From assembly GCF_002869965.1 (NCBI RefSeq), contig NZ_PEBS01000003.1, forward strand, positions 62,001-126,000: 64,000 nt of DNA, written 5' to 3'. The notes under the pieces are model-generated. The model had not been told where the DNA came from, ran no database searches, and saw nothing but the letters and a program-made list of their open reading frames with translations. The position numbers and the translations under genes are program-made. The stretch comes from Janthinobacterium sp. ROICE36 (GTDB lineage Bacteria; Pseudomonadota; Gammaproteobacteria; Burkholderiales; Burkholderiaceae_D). Of this stretch, positions 43,061 through 53,469 are shown one piece after another (the stretch's first letter is position 1; each line of letters opens with the position of its first letter).

Positions 43061-43951
43061 TTACTCCAGGTTCTGCACTTGTTCGCGCATTTGCTCGATC
43101 AGCAGCTTCAAGTCCATCGAGGCGTCGGCCAGTTCCTTGACGGACGCCTTGGCGCCCAGCGTATTGGCTTCGCGATTCAGTTCCTGCATCATGAAGTCGA
43201 GGCGCTTGCCCACTTGCCCGCCCTTGGCGAGGATGTGGCGCGTTTCGCCCAGGTGGGCCGACAGGCGCGCCAGTTCTTCCGAGACGTCGATGCGGATGCC
43301 ATACAAAATGACTTCCTGGCGGATGCGCTCCATGGCGTCCTGGCGCGACAGGGCCGAATTCGAGCCCTGGCTGGCCAGGCCCAGCGCATCTTGCATGCGT
43401 TCGATGGCTTTTTGCTGGAAGGCCGCCACCACTTGCGGAATCAAGGGCGTGATGCGCTTGACGATGGCTTCCATCGCTTCGATGCGCGACACCAGCACCG
43501 TTTCGAGCGCCGCGCCTTCGCGCTTGCGGCTGTCAACGAAGGCCGTCACGGTGCGTTTGGTCAGCGCGCCCACGTCCGCCTGCAAGGATTCTTGCCCCAC
43601 TTGTGCTTCTTCGATGACGCCAGGCCAGCGCAGCAGTTCGGCCACCGTCATGACGGGAGCGGAGACAAAATGCTGACCCACTTCGTTTTGCAGGCGCGCC
43701 AGTTCGGCCAGCAGGGGCAGGTTCAGCGCCTGCGTGCCGGCCGTCGCAGCCTTGCGGCCAAAGCTCAGGCGTACCTCGACTTTGCCGCGTGTGATGGCGG
43801 ACATGACGGCGGCACGCAAGTCAGGCTCCAGCGCCCGCAGATCGTCGTTGATGCGGAATTGCAGGTCGAGAAAGCGCGAGTTGACGCTCTTGATTTCAAT
43901 TGTCAGTGTGCCTGCAGCACCTTCGCTGGTGGCAACCGCGTAGCCTGTCAT
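43061..43951 (-). CDS. yicC: YicC-family endoribonuclease
   Basis: The protein has 296 residues. The N-terminus MTGYAVATSEGAAGTLTIEIKSVNSRFLDLQFRINDDLRALEPDLRAAVMSAITRGKVEVRLSF and the C-terminus RLDFMMQELNREANTLGAKASVKELADASMDLKLLIEQMREQVQNLE are diagnostic. YicC degrades certain small RNAs in E. coli. The ATG at 43951 is preferred over a longer start because the family begins MTGYA or MTGFA. It is divergent from rph. Confidence 0.94.
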   Translation of the reverse strand: MTGYAVATSEGAAGTLTIEIKSVNSRFLDLQFRINDDLRALEPDLRAAVMSAITRGKVEVRLSFGRKAATAGTQALNLPLLAELARLQNEVGQHFVSAPVMTVAELLRWPGVIEEAQVGQESLQADVGALTKRTVTAFVDSRKREGAALETVLVSRIEAMEAIVKRITPLIPQVVAAFQQKAIERMQDALGLASQGSNSALSRQDAMERIRQEVILYGIRIDVSEELARLSAHLGETRHILAKGGQVGKRLDFMMQELNREANTLGAKASVKELADASMDLKLLIEQMREQVQNLE

Positions 43952-44229
43952 GCTTGAAATGCTCAAAGGATTCCCCGATTTGATCTTGTATACAGTCACT
44001 TATACACTTAATCAGCCAGCGCAGGCAATACCGCCCGCGCCGCAAAACAGGACCGAAGAGCGCGATGGCCTGAAAATTGCTGAATAGTGTGCGTTTTACG
44101 GCATTGTAAAGAAAATTGTGTTTGGTGGGGCAGGATTGTAGGGATCGTGTGTGCAAGCCGCCCTGCGCCGTGTCATGGCGCCGCAGTGGTAAAATCGCGA
44201 CCGCAACCCCAATCACACAGGACACTCCC

Positions 44230-44958
44230 ATGACATTTGAATCCCGCCCGAGCGGCCGCGCCGTCGACGCGCTGCGCGCCATCCGCATCACCCGCCAGTA
44301 CACCAAGCATGCCGAGGGCTCGGTGCTGATCGAATGCGGCGACACCAAGGTCATTTGCACCGCCAGCATCGAAGACAAGGTGCCGGGTTTCCTGAAGGGC
44401 AAGGGCCAGGGCTGGTTGACGGCCGAGTACGGCATGCTGCCCCGCTCGACGCACACCCGCATGGACCGCGAAGCGGCGCGCGGCAAGCAGTCCGGCCGCA
44501 CGCAGGAAATCCAGCGCCTGATCGGGCGCTCGCTGCGCGCCGCCTTTGATCTGCAAGCGTTCGGCGAACGCACCCTGCACCTCGATTGCGACGTGATCCA
44601 GGCCGACGGCGGCACGCGCACGGCTTCGATCACGGGTGCCATGGTGGCCGCGTATGACGCGTTTTTCCAGCTGCAGGCGCGCGGCGCAATTGCCGCCATC
44701 CCCGTAAAAAGCTTTGTCGCCGCCATCTCGGTGGGCGTCTACCAGGGCATGCCGGTGCTGGACCTGGACTATGTGGAAGATTCGGGTTGCGACACGGACA
44801 TGAATGTGGTGATGACGGAAGCGGGCCACTTCATCGAAGTGCAGGGCACGGCCGAAGGCGCCGCGTTTGACCGCGCCGGCATGAACCGTTTGCTGGACCT
44901 GGCGCAGGGTGGCATCGCCGACCTGATCGCCCTGCAGAAGCAAGCATTGGGGATCTGA
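44230..44958 (+). CDS. rph: ribonuclease PH
   Basis: The protein has 242 residues. Motifs include [99 protein letters not shown]. It trims the 3' ends of tRNA precursors with phosphate. The ATG at 44230 matches the family start. Confidence 0.97.
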   Translation: MTFESRPSGRAVDALRAIRITRQYTKHAEGSVLIECGDTKVICTASIEDKVPGFLKGKGQGWLTAEYGMLPRSTHTRMDREAARGKQSGRTQEIQRLIGRSLRAAFDLQAFGERTLHLDCDVIQADGGTRTASITGAMVAAYDAFFQLQARGAIAAIPVKSFVAAISVGVYQGMPVLDLDYVEDSGCDTDMNVVMTEAGHFIEVQGTAEGAAFDRAGMNRLLDLAQGGIADLIALQKQALGI

Positions 44959-44980
44959 TCTTTACATCGATTTACATCCT

Positions 44981-45002
44981 GTTGCCCGCCGCACCGGGCA
45001 AC
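44981..45002 (+). other. hairpin between rph and rdgB
   Basis: GTTGCCCG (44981-44988) pairs perfectly with CGGGCAAC (44995-45002) around a 6-base loop. No U-run follows, so it is more likely an mRNA-stabilising or Rho-associated structure than an intrinsic terminator. Confidence 0.4.
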
Positions 45003-45096
45003 AAGCCCACATTTGCCGCCGTTGAGCGCGGCAGTGGGCCAAGGTGAGGGGAGCGCAAAGGGTTTACAATGTCGGCACTTCAACCGGACTACTGAC

Positions 45097-45690
45097 ATGA
45101 CCCAACGCCTCATCCTCGCCTCCAACAACGCCGGCAAGCTCAAGGAATTCAACGAGCTGCTCTCGAGCATCGGTTTTTCCGTCCACGCCCAGGGCGAGTA
45201 TGCCGTGCCGGAAAGCGACGAACCGTTCCATACCTTCGTGGAAAACGCCTTGCAAAAGGCGCGCCATGCGTCGCGCCTGACGGGCTTGCCGGCGCTGGCC
45301 GACGATTCGGGCGTGTGCGTGAATGCGCTCGGTGGTGCGCCGGGCGTGTATTCGGCCCGTTATGCGGGCGAACCGAAATCGGATGCCGCCAACAGCGCCA
45401 GGCTGATCGCCGACCTGGAAACGCATGCCGACAAGTCCGCGTATTACTACTGCGTGCTGGTGTACGTGCGCCATGCGGACGACCCGCAGCCGGTGATCGC
45501 CGACGGCCGCTGGAATGGCGAGATGATCGCCCTGCCGCGCGGCCAGGGCGGTTTTGGCTACGATCCGCATTTCTACCTGCCTGCGCTGGGCAAGTGCGCG
45601 GCCGAACTGACGTCCGATGAAAAGAACGCGCTGTCGCACCGGGGCCAGGCCCTGCGCGCGCTGGTCGACAAACTGCGGACCCTGCGATGA
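45097..45690 (+). CDS. rdgB: RdgB, ITP/XTP (noncanonical purine NTP) pyrophosphatase
   Basis: The protein has 197 residues. The Ham1/RdgB motifs are present: LILASNNAGKLKEFNELL, ESDEPFHTFVENALQKARHASRLTGLPALADDSGVCVNALGGAPGVYSARYAG, GGFGYDPHFYLPALGKCAAELTSDEKNALSHRGQALRAL. It removes deaminated purine nucleotides. Its stop overlaps the hemW start (ATGA). Confidence 0.96.
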   Translation: MTQRLILASNNAGKLKEFNELLSSIGFSVHAQGEYAVPESDEPFHTFVENALQKARHASRLTGLPALADDSGVCVNALGGAPGVYSARYAGEPKSDAANSARLIADLETHADKSAYYYCVLVYVRHADDPQPVIADGRWNGEMIALPRGQGGFGYDPHFYLPALGKCAAELTSDEKNALSHRGQALRALVDKLRTLR

Positions 45691-46961
45691 TCCCGATCAA
45701 ACTGGTGGGCGCCGTTGCCAAATCTGTAGCGAAGCCAGGAGCCTCGCCCGCGCCGCAGGAAGGCATTTCCGGCGCGGCGGGAGCGGCGCTGAAGTACCTG
45801 CAGCCGGGCGCGCTGAACCTGACGGCGCTGCCGCCGCTATCGCTGTACATCCATTTCCCGTGGTGCGTGAAAAAATGCCCGTATTGCGATTTCAATTCGC
45901 ACGAGGTGCGTGGCAGCTTTCCGGAAGAGGAATACCTGGCGGCGCTGCGGCTGGACCTGGAAATGGCGCTGCCGCTGATCTGGGGCCGCAAAATCCACAC
46001 CATCTTCATCGGCGGCGGCACGCCCAGCCTGATGACGGCAGCGGGGCTGGACCGCCTGATGTCGGACGTGCGCACCTTGCTGCCCCTGGAGCCTGATTGC
46101 GAAATCACCATGGAAGCCAATCCGGGCACCTTCGAAGCAGAAAAATTCAAGTCCTACCGGGCCAGCGGCATCAACCGCCTGTCGATCGGCATCCAGAGCT
46201 TCAATGGCCGCCATCTGCAGGCGCTGGGGCGCATCCATGACGACCATGAAGCGCGCCGCGCGGTGGACATCGCGCACGCCAACTTCGACAATTTCAATCT
46301 CGACCTGATGTACGCGCTGCCCACGCAAACCCTGGCCGAGGCGCAGCAGGACCTGGAAACGGCGCTGTCGTTCGCGCCGCCGCACCTGTCGCTGTACCAC
46401 CTGACCCTGGAACCGAACACCCTGTTCGCCAAGTACCCGCCGGTACTGCCGGACGACGACGAAAGCGCCGACATCGCCGACATGGTGGCCGCGCGCGCGG
46501 CGCAGGCCGGTTATGGCCGCTACGAAGTGTCGGCCTACGCGCAGCCGGGCCGCCAGGCAAAGCACAACCGCAATTACTGGGAATTCGGCGATTACCTGGG
46601 CATCGGCGCGGGCGCGCATTCAAAAATCTCGTTCCCGCACCGCGTGCTGCGTCAGGCCCGCTACAAGCAGCCGCGCGCCTACATGGATGCGGTACTGGCC
46701 GGTAGCCCGGTGCAGGAAGAGCGCGAACTGGCACGCGAGGAAATGGGTTTTGAATTCATGCTCAATACCCTGCGCCTGACGCAGGGCTTTTCGCCCAACC
46801 TGTTCGCCGAACGCACCGGCCTGGCCATCAACGCCATCGAGCAGCCGCTGAATGCGGCCGAAGCAAAAGGCTTGCTGTACCGCGACCACCAGATCATCCG
46901 CCCGACGGAGCTGGGATTGCGCTTTTTGAACGATCTGCAGCAGATGTTCCTGGAAGACTGA
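45687..46961 (+). CDS. hemW: HemW, radical SAM heme chaperone
   Basis: The protein has 424 residues. The radical SAM cluster motif is CVKKCPYC (about residues 61-68) in LYIHFPWCVKKCPYCDFNSHEV, followed by HTIFIGGGTPSLM. A 45-residue N-terminal extension precedes the usual start region. These proteins are often misnamed oxygen-independent coproporphyrinogen oxidase; the CxxxCxxC spacing and rdgB linkage fit HemW. The start overlaps rdgB by 4 bases. Confidence 0.94.
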   Translation: MIPIKLVGAVAKSVAKPGASPAPQEGISGAAGAALKYLQPGALNLTALPPLSLYIHFPWCVKKCPYCDFNSHEVRGSFPEEEYLAALRLDLEMALPLIWGRKIHTIFIGGGTPSLMTAAGLDRLMSDVRTLLPLEPDCEITMEANPGTFEAEKFKSYRASGINRLSIGIQSFNGRHLQALGRIHDDHEARRAVDIAHANFDNFNLDLMYALPTQTLAEAQQDLETALSFAPPHLSLYHLTLEPNTLFAKYPPVLPDDDESADIADMVAARAAQAGYGRYEVSAYAQPGRQAKHNRNYWEFGDYLGIGAGAHSKISFPHRVLRQARYKQPRAYMDAVLAGSPVQEERELAREEMGFEFMLNTLRLTQGFSPNLFAERTGLAINAIEQPLNAAEAKGLLYRDHQIIRPTELGLRFLNDLQQMFLED

Positions 46962-46967
46962 CGCCGC

Positions 46968-48152
46968 TTAATGCGCGGCGGCGCGCAGCCGTAGCAGCTT
47001 GGCCGCATACAGCCCGTGCTCGCTGCGCGTGGTGCTGTTGTCCATCGCCAGTTCCAGCTGGCGTCCGGCCTGCGCCAGCTGGCCCATGCGCGCGTAGGCC
47101 TGCGCCAGCCAGAAGTGGAATTCATGGTAGTAGGGGTCGCGCGCGATCTCGCGCTTGAACAGGCGTGCCGCTTCCTGGTAGTCGGCGATTTCCATGGCGC
47201 GCTGGCCCAGGTTGAAAAAGTGGAAGGGCGGCTCTGGCTGCAGGGTCAGCAATTTGCGCCGCAGCAGTTGTGCTTCGTTCGCACGCCCCAGGCCGTCGAG
47301 TGCCTGCGCCAGATTGGACAGCAGCACGGTGTTCGATGGCGAGCGTTCCAGTGCGTAGGCGAGCGTGCGTCGCGCCGGCTCGATGTCGCCGTGGCGCAGC
47401 TGGATGATGCCCAGGGTATTGAAGGCGCCCGCAAACGTGGGGTCTTGCAGGATGGCGGCGCGGGCATACCAGTAGGCTTGATCGAGCTCGCCGCTGGCCA
47501 TGGTTTCGGCGGCGCGATTGTTGAGGTACATGGCCAGGATGGTCGCCTCGCCGATTTGCAGCGTGCGCTGCCCTGCGAGGTCCTCGCCTGGCAGGAAATC
47601 GATGAGCAGGACGGCATCGGCGTCGTAGCCGACCGCATTGCTGAGGGGGCGGCGTTCCAGTGCGAGATTGACGTGGCCGGCGACGAAATACATGCCGCCG
47701 CTGCGGCTCCAGCTTTCCTCTCCCAGGACCACCTGGTAGTGCACATCGATTCCCATTTCCTTGGCCAGTGCGGCCGTCATCAGCACCAGGGACAGGCAAT
47801 TGCCGCTGCGCGCGTCGAACGCCTGTGCCGCCGTGCGCGTCATGTCGGCATCATATTCCAGCTGCAGTCCCGCCCTGTTGCGCAGGGCATCGGCGAGCGC
47901 GCGGCGGGGATTCTTGCCGCGCCCCTCGCGCGCGATATCGACACGCACATAGTGCCGCATGGCATCGCTCATGGCAAACGCCTGCTGCGGGTCGACCGCC
48001 ACGGTGGGCGCGGCGAAGCGGGCATCGTTGAACAGGTCGGGCGGTGGTGGGGTGGCGGGCGCCGTGGCGCAACCGGCAAGGGCTGCGCACAGCAGCAAGG
48101 CGAACAGCAAGCTCAGGCGCAGCTGTTCTCTGATGTCGCTGATACATTTCAT
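46968..48152 (-). CDS. TPR lipoprotein with a transglutaminase-like domain
   Basis: The protein has 394 residues. The lipobox ALAG-C puts lipidation at Cys28. A transglutaminase-like segment follows, with candidate triad C119 (ARSGNCLSLVLMTAALAKEMG), H160 (VAGHVNLAL) and D185 (LLIDFLP). Several TPR repeats fill about 215-390 (AYWYARAAILQDPTFAGAFNTLGIIQLRHGDIEPARRTLAYALERSPSNTVLLSNLAQAL). Probable envelope scaffold or hydrolase; role unknown. It follows the MCP gene in the same direction. Confidence 0.85.
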   Translation of the reverse strand: MKCISDIREQLRLSLLFALLLCAALAGCATAPATPPPPDLFNDARFAAPTVAVDPQQAFAMSDAMRHYVRVDIAREGRGKNPRRALADALRNRAGLQLEYDADMTRTAAQAFDARSGNCLSLVLMTAALAKEMGIDVHYQVVLGEESWSRSGGMYFVAGHVNLALERRPLSNAVGYDADAVLLIDFLPGEDLAGQRTLQIGEATILAMYLNNRAAETMASGELDQAYWYARAAILQDPTFAGAFNTLGIIQLRHGDIEPARRTLAYALERSPSNTVLLSNLAQALDGLGRANEAQLLRRKLLTLQPEPPFHFFNLGQRAMEIADYQEAARLFKREIARDPYYHEFHFWLAQAYARMGQLAQAGRQLELAMDNSTTRSEHGLYAAKLLRLRAAAH

Positions 48153-48281
48153 GTTCGTGCTCCCGCAGAACGATGTCAAGCGCCACACGTATTGTTGCCT
48201 GTGGTGCGCCATGCCACCTGAAACAAGTATCCGCCCGCGCCAGGGCGCTGTCAAACCCTCTGAGCAGCCCTGTTGCCCGCC

Positions 48282-50000
48282 TTAAAATTCTTCCCAGTCC
48301 TGCTCGCCAGCCACCTGCGCCTGGGGCTTGCGTGCAGGAATCGCGCTCCTGGCCGTAGTGCCTGGCTGCCTGGCCGCTGCGCTCCTGGCTGTCGGCTTGA
48401 CCAGTTGGGTGGCAGCCGGCCGCGCGCTACGCACCGGCGCTGCCGTGGCCACGTGTTCGAGCTGGAAGCCGGCCGCCACTTGCGCCAGGCGCGCCGCCTG
48501 GTCCTGCATGCTTTCGGCCGCTGCCGCCGCTTCTTCCACCAGGGCCGCATTTTGCTGCGTCACCTGATCCATCTGCGCGATGGCCTGGTTGACCTGATCG
48601 ATGCCCAGGCTTTGCTCGGCGCTGGCGGCAGTGATTTCGGCCATGATGTCGGTGACTCTGCGCACGCTGTCGACCACTTCGCCCATGGTGTTGCCGGCCT
48701 GCTGCACCAGCCGCGTGCCGTTATTGACCTGTTCCACCGAGTCGCCGATCAGGGTCTTGATTTCGCGCGCCGCCGCAGCCGAGCGCTGCGCCAGGCTGCG
48801 TACTTCCGTGGCGACGACGGCAAAGCCGCGCCCCTGTTCGCCGGCGCGCGCCGCTTCGACGGCCGCGTTCAAGGCCAGGATATTCGTCTGGAAGGCGATG
48901 CCGTCGATGACGCCGATGATGTCGACGATTTTCGTCGATGCCGTGTCGATGGCACCCATGGTGTCGACCACCTGGCTGACGATGCTGCCGCCCCGTTCGG
49001 CCACACCCGAAGCGGCCACCGCCATCTGATTGGCCTGGCGCGCATTGTCCGCATTCTGCTTCACGGTGCTGGTCAATTCTTCCATCGACGACGCCGTCTC
49101 TTCCAGCGAACTGGCTTGCTGCTCCGTGCGCGCCGACAAATCCTGGTTGCCGGCGGCGATTTCGCCCGATGCCGTGGCGATGGCGTTGGTGCCCGTTTGC
49201 ACTTCCGACACTACCTTGCGCAGTGCCTCGTTCATGCCGTGCAGCGCGCGCATCAGGTCGCCGATTTCATCGCTGGCCGCCGTGCCGAAATGCGTGCGCA
49301 AGTCGCCATCGGCCACCGTTTCGGCCACTTTGACTGCGGCCTTCAATGGCTGCGTGATCGAGCGCGTGATCAGCCAGGCGCAGACGCTGCCCAGCGCCAC
49401 CACCAGCGCGCACAAGGTCAGCAGCAGGGTGAAGCTGCGTGCATTGGCCGCTTCGATGGCTTGCGCCGTGGCGTCGATGGCCTTGCGCTGCTGAGACAGC
49501 AGGGCCTTGACGTTGTTCTGGTAGGCGGTGGCGGCCGGCGCGAAGCTGTCGCGGTAGGTGCTTTCCGCCTGCGCCGCGTTGCCGCCCTTGCGCGCATTCA
49601 TCACCAAGGTCTTGGCATCCTGGTATTTGACGCGTTCGGCGATGGAGGCCTTGAAGATGGCCTTTTCTTCGTCGTTGTCGAGCAGTGCTTCGATCTTCTT
49701 CAGCAGTTCGCTGCCCTGCTTGGTGCTGTCGGCGATGGTCTCGGCAAACACGCTCGACAGGGTCTCATCCGTGCTCTTGGCGATCATCGAGGTGCGCGCG
49801 ATGGCCGAGTAGATCAGCACATACCAGTCCGAAACCAGGCGCTCCTTGGCCAGCGGTTTTTCCATCATTTGCCGCGTCGCTTCCGCATTCACGCGGGCAC
49901 TGTACAGTGCGTACGAGGTGGAGATCACAGATAACAGCAGCACCAGCGCGAAGCCTGCAGCCAGGCGCGTGCCGATACGAAGGTGGGAGAGAGCGTACAT
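48282..50000 (-). CDS. methyl-accepting chemotaxis protein with CheR-binding tail
   Basis: The protein has 572 residues. Two transmembrane helices (about 10-30 and 190-213) flank a helical-bundle periplasmic ligand domain of the 4HB type. HAMP (about 214-265) and the signalling hairpin ([54 protein letters not shown]) follow. The C-terminus QDWEEF after an Ala/Pro/Arg-rich linker resembles the xWxxF pentapeptide that tethers CheR/CheB. Ligand unknown. The ATG at 50000 has AGGAG upstream. Confidence 0.96.
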   Translation of the reverse strand: MYALSHLRIGTRLAAGFALVLLLSVISTSYALYSARVNAEATRQMMEKPLAKERLVSDWYVLIYSAIARTSMIAKSTDETLSSVFAETIADSTKQGSELLKKIEALLDNDEEKAIFKASIAERVKYQDAKTLVMNARKGGNAAQAESTYRDSFAPAATAYQNNVKALLSQQRKAIDATAQAIEAANARSFTLLLTLCALVVALGSVCAWLITRSITQPLKAAVKVAETVADGDLRTHFGTAASDEIGDLMRALHGMNEALRKVVSEVQTGTNAIATASGEIAAGNQDLSARTEQQASSLEETASSMEELTSTVKQNADNARQANQMAVAASGVAERGGSIVSQVVDTMGAIDTASTKIVDIIGVIDGIAFQTNILALNAAVEAARAGEQGRGFAVVATEVRSLAQRSAAAAREIKTLIGDSVEQVNNGTRLVQQAGNTMGEVVDSVRRVTDIMAEITAASAEQSLGIDQVNQAIAQMDQVTQQNAALVEEAAAAAESMQDQAARLAQVAAGFQLEHVATAAPVRSARPAATQLVKPTARSAAARQPGTTARSAIPARKPQAQVAGEQDWEEF

Positions 50001-50626
50001 GGTCGGACTCCTGTCGCAGAGGGGAATTAAATTGCCTGTGCGACATAGTATGCACTGATAATTGACCAACAGGTAAGCGAAAAAACGGCCTGTTTTGCTG
50101 ACTGTTGCAGCCACGCCCATGCGCCAGTCGCGCATGCGTGCCGCGTGATCCTGGCCATTGGGCAGGCTGACTACGAAGGCGGCGAGGGCGAGACGAAGAT
50201 CCTGTTGTTGCGTGCGCTATCGCCGCTGCGCGGCCACCGGGTCGGAAAACGTGGCAGCGGCCATGCGCCGGGCGCCGAACAGCCAGCAATCGAGCTGGTG
50301 CAGGATCAAGCCTTTCTGCCTACCTGCGGCAGCAGGGACGATGGCGACGTCAAGCGCGCAAGCTGATGTTGGCGATGCGGGCGCGGGCGCGGCGGCCCAG
50401 GCGGATGGAGATATGTGAATGCATGCGTAGTCGCTGGCGGCCTGTAGCCAGGTATTTTACCGCCAGCGCGGCGCCAGGATACAGTCGCGCCCGTTATAGT
50501 CACATTGTTAGTATTGATAAATTACTTTAAGGCAATCATTCTCTTGAGAAATGTTGCATAATATTGGACGTTGAATTTTTGGCACTGCCAAGGATTCCTT
50601 ATGTCTTGCTTTTTTATAGGAATTGT
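50001..50626. other. 626 bases without a supported gene
   Basis: This lies between the divergent MCP and lipoprotein genes. Short open frames exist on both strands (for example near 50145-50418) but show no family, no good ribosome binding site and no conserved-looking composition. The right end (from about 50500) turns AT-rich and holds CATAATAT (50557-50564), a possible -10 for the lipoprotein gene. No FliA-type promoter was found for the MCP. Confidence 0.5.
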
Positions 50627-51487
50627 ATGCAACTGAATCACGCTTTTGTTCTGACCCTCATCGCTGGCTCTCTTGTCGCCTGCGGCGGCGGTGGCGGCTC
50701 TTCTTCCCCAGCTGACCCGGTAGTCGCCGTGAATCCACCCGTGACGCCCGTGGCACCTGTTGCCCCGCCAGTGGTGCCTGTCACGCCGACGGCCGCCGGC
50801 GAAAACACGGGCAGCGTCAGCGCCCGTTTCGTCAATGGCGACAACAGCCGCTTCATCTTTACGTCGATCGGCTTGCAGAGCAGTGGCAAGGCCAGCCTGC
50901 TGGTACAGGATGCTTCCGGCGCCTTGAGCAATATCGGCAGCATCGTTCTGACGGGCAACCCGGCCGTGACGCGTGAAATCAGCGGCGACGCCAGCTTTGC
51001 GCAGGGACGCTGGTTCAAGGGCTCATTCAGCAATAGCTCTGGCGCCACTACGTTGAGCGGCAACAATGCCAGTGCGCATTACATCGCCTATAACGTGCTC
51101 GCCGCACTGCCAGCGACCGGCACGTTCACCTGCGATGCGGGCACATTCACGGCGCCAAGCTATACGGGCGGCAGCAGCGTCTCGTCGACCGCTTACTTTG
51201 CTACCGTCAGCGGCAATGCCAGCCTGTCCTTTGATGCTTCCGGCGCCAAGGTGGCACTGGCCATCGATGCCAGCGCAGGCGGCAGCACGGGCAAAGTATC
51301 GGCTTCCACCACCATCGCATCGGCGGCGTCGAGCAGCATCACCGGCGGTTATCTGTCGAATGGCACGGGCGCGCAGCTGATGCTGGGCGACGGCGGCGCT
51401 GGCCGCTATCTGCTGATCGCCGCCTACAAAACGCCACTGGCAAATGGCGCCAATTACCAGGGCGTGGCCACGTTCCGTTGCTCCTGA
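50627..51487 (+). CDS. putative lipoprotein of unknown function
   Basis: The protein has 286 residues. Lipobox SLVA-C places lipidation at Cys19, followed by a Gly/Ser run and a Pro/Val-rich spacer (VNPPVTPVAPVAPPVVPVTP, about 34-53). The rest is Ser/Thr/Gly/Ala-rich with alternating beta-type pattern, suggesting an exposed beta domain; two Cys (CDAGTF and the terminal FRCS) may pair. No family recognised. AGGAA lies just upstream of the ATG. Confidence 0.75.
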   Translation: MQLNHAFVLTLIAGSLVACGGGGGSSSPADPVVAVNPPVTPVAPVAPPVVPVTPTAAGENTGSVSARFVNGDNSRFIFTSIGLQSSGKASLLVQDASGALSNIGSIVLTGNPAVTREISGDASFAQGRWFKGSFSNSSGATTLSGNNASAHYIAYNVLAALPATGTFTCDAGTFTAPSYTGGSSVSSTAYFATVSGNASLSFDASGAKVALAIDASAGGSTGKVSASTTIASAASSSITGGYLSNGTGAQLMLGDGGAGRYLLIAAYKTPLANGANYQGVATFRCS

Positions 51488-51500
51488 TCGCGCAGGCATG

Positions 51501-51541
51501 AAAAAAGCGGCGTCCGTGCACTGCACGGCGCCGCTTTTTTT
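51501..51541. terminator. bidirectional terminator between the lipoprotein gene and tal
   Basis: Six A residues plus GCGGCG pair with CGCCGC plus seven T residues, and the inner CCGTGCA pairs with TGCACGG. It serves both convergent genes. Confidence 0.9.
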
Positions 51542-51553
51542 CGCCCGTCGTGA

Positions 51554-52489
51554 TTAGCGCAGTGCCGAGATCATCTGTTTCAGCTTGCCGGAATCGACGC
51601 AGAAGGCGCGGATGCCTTCGGCCAGTTTTTCCGTCGCCATCGCGTCTTCATTCATCATGAAGCGGAACGCTTCTTCGTTCAGCGACATGTGCACGATGTT
51701 GGTCGATGGCGCCGCTTCGGCGCTCAGCTTGCGCTCCACCGGCGTATCGCTGTCGGCCAGCTTTTGCAGCAGGTCGGGACTGATGGTGAGCAGGTCGCAG
51801 CCGGCCAGTTCGAGGATTTGCGAGGTGTTGCGGAAGCTCGCGCCCATCACCTCGGTCTTGTAGCCGAACTTGCGGTAGTAATTGTAGATGCGGCGTACCG
51901 ATTGCACGCCAGGGTCTTCCGCGCCCTTGTAATCGATACCCGTCGATTTCTTGTACCAGTCGTAGATGCGGCCGACGAAGGGCGAAATGAGCTGCGCGCC
52001 CGCTTCGGCGCAGGCGATGGCCTGCGCCAGCGAGAACAGCAGGGTCATGTTGCAGCGGATGCCTTCCTTTTCCAGGATGGCGGCGGCGCGGATGCCTTCC
52101 CAGGTGGAGGCGATCTTGATCAGCACGCGCTCGCGGGCAATGCCCGCGTTCGAATACAGGGCGATCAAGTCGCGGCCCTTGGCCACCGTGCCTTGCGTGT
52201 CGAACGACAGGCGCGCATCGACTTCGGTGGAGACGCGGCCAGGGATGGTTTGCAGGATTTCCACGCCAAACGCGATCAAGAGGCGGTCGATGATCTCGGC
52301 GGTGGAGGCATTCGGATGGTCGCGCACGGCCTTTTCCAGCAGCGGCTTGTATTCATCCTTTTGCACGGCCTTCAGGATCAGCGACGGATTTGTCGTCGCA
52401 TCGCGCGGCGTGTAAGCCTGGATCGATTGGAAGTCGCCGGTGTCGGCCACCACGGTAGTAAATTGCTTCAGTTGTTCGAGTTGGTTCAT
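51554..52489 (-). CDS. tal: transaldolase (TalB type)
   Basis: The protein has 311 residues. Motifs include [26 protein letters not shown], and the Schiff-base Lys in [16 protein letters not shown]. It links the pentose phosphate pathway to glycolysis. It is the last gene of zwf-hexR-tal; the ATG at 52489 matches family starts ([20 protein letters not shown]). Confidence 0.96.
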   Translation of the reverse strand: MNQLEQLKQFTTVVADTGDFQSIQAYTPRDATTNPSLILKAVQKDEYKPLLEKAVRDHPNASTAEIIDRLLIAFGVEILQTIPGRVSTEVDARLSFDTQGTVAKGRDLIALYSNAGIARERVLIKIASTWEGIRAAAILEKEGIRCNMTLLFSLAQAIACAEAGAQLISPFVGRIYDWYKKSTGIDYKGAEDPGVQSVRRIYNYYRKFGYKTEVMGASFRNTSQILELAGCDLLTISPDLLQKLADSDTPVERKLSAEAAPSTNIVHMSLNEEAFRFMMNEDAMATEKLAEGIRAFCVDSGKLKQMISALR

Positions 52490-52567
52490 GGCTGCACGGG
52501 AAAGAGTGAAAGGGCTTGCCGGCCTATTGTACATAATCCGGCCAGTCCGCCCGTGCTCTTTATTGCC

Positions 52568-53422
52568 TTAACCTATGAAGGAGTCGAACTGCATGTCGAA
52601 TTCCTGCAAGGCCTTCTGTGCATTCTGCATCTTCTTGCGGAATTCAGGCCCGCGCTGCAGGGCCAGGCCCACGGCCAGCACGTCGATCACCACCAGGTAG
52701 GCCAGGCGGGCGGAAATCGGGGTGTAGGGATCGGTGTTGAAGACCAGGTCGATCGGGATCAGCACGGTGGCCAGGTCGGCCAGCGGCGTGCCCGAGGGAG
52801 CCAGCACGACGACGTCGGCACCGCCGCGGCGCGCCAGTTTCACGGAGCGCACCAGGGCAGGGCTGTTGCCGCGCTGCGAGATCGCCACCAAACAGTCGCC
52901 GCCGCGCAGCAGGGCTGCGGCGATGCTGTGGATGTTCGGGTCGCTGTAGGCCACCGTCGGCACGCCCGAACGGAAGAACTTGTGCTGCGCGTCGGCCGCC
53001 ACGATGCCTGACGTGCCCTGGCCATAGAATTCGATCTTGCTGGCGCGCGACAGGATGTCGAGCGCGCGCTGGATCGCTTCCGGGTTCAGGTTGTTGCGCA
53101 GGTCGAGCAGGGTGTTGATCGAGCGGCTGCAGATTTTATTCACCAGGTCGGCCGCCAGGTCGTCCTGCGCCGGCTGCTCGTTCGCGCCCGGCATGGCCAG
53201 GGCCAGGCCCTGCGCCAGTTTCAGCTTGAATTCATGCCAGCCGTCGTAGCCCAGGGTGCGGCAAAAGCGCACCACGGTCGGTTCCGACACCTGCGCGCTT
53301 TTCGCCAGCGCCGTGATGTTCTGGCTGACCGTCTGGTTCGGCTGGTCAAGCACGGCCAGCGCGACCTTCTTCTCCGACTTGGAGAGCGAATCGAGCTGGG
53401 TGCGGATGGAGTCAAGCAGCAT
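52568..53422 (-). CDS. hexR: HexR-type RpiR-family repressor
   Basis: The protein has 284 residues: an N-terminal HTH_6 domain (about 1-77: SQNITALAKSAQVSEPTVVRFCRTLGYDGWHEFKLKLAQGLA) and a C-terminal SIS sugar-phosphate domain (about 120-260: IEFYGQGTSGIVAADAQHKFFRSGVPTVAY, GDCLVAISQRGNSPALVRSVKLARRGGADVVVLA). HexR proteins bind KDPG and control zwf, edd and eda. Its position between zwf and tal and nearby operator-like motifs support this. Confidence 0.93.
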   Translation of the reverse strand: MLLDSIRTQLDSLSKSEKKVALAVLDQPNQTVSQNITALAKSAQVSEPTVVRFCRTLGYDGWHEFKLKLAQGLALAMPGANEQPAQDDLAADLVNKICSRSINTLLDLRNNLNPEAIQRALDILSRASKIEFYGQGTSGIVAADAQHKFFRSGVPTVAYSDPNIHSIAAALLRGGDCLVAISQRGNSPALVRSVKLARRGGADVVVLAPSGTPLADLATVLIPIDLVFNTDPYTPISARLAYLVVIDVLAVGLALQRGPEFRKKMQNAQKALQEFDMQFDSFIG

Positions 53423-53469
53423 CAGGGTAGTCTTTTGGCTAGGTGTTCAGGAGTGTGAAATGGATGATT

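Noticed and set aside
50145..50418. Short open frames between the MCP and lipoprotein genes.
   Set aside because: No ribosome binding site, no start consistent on either strand, no family; treated as non-coding.
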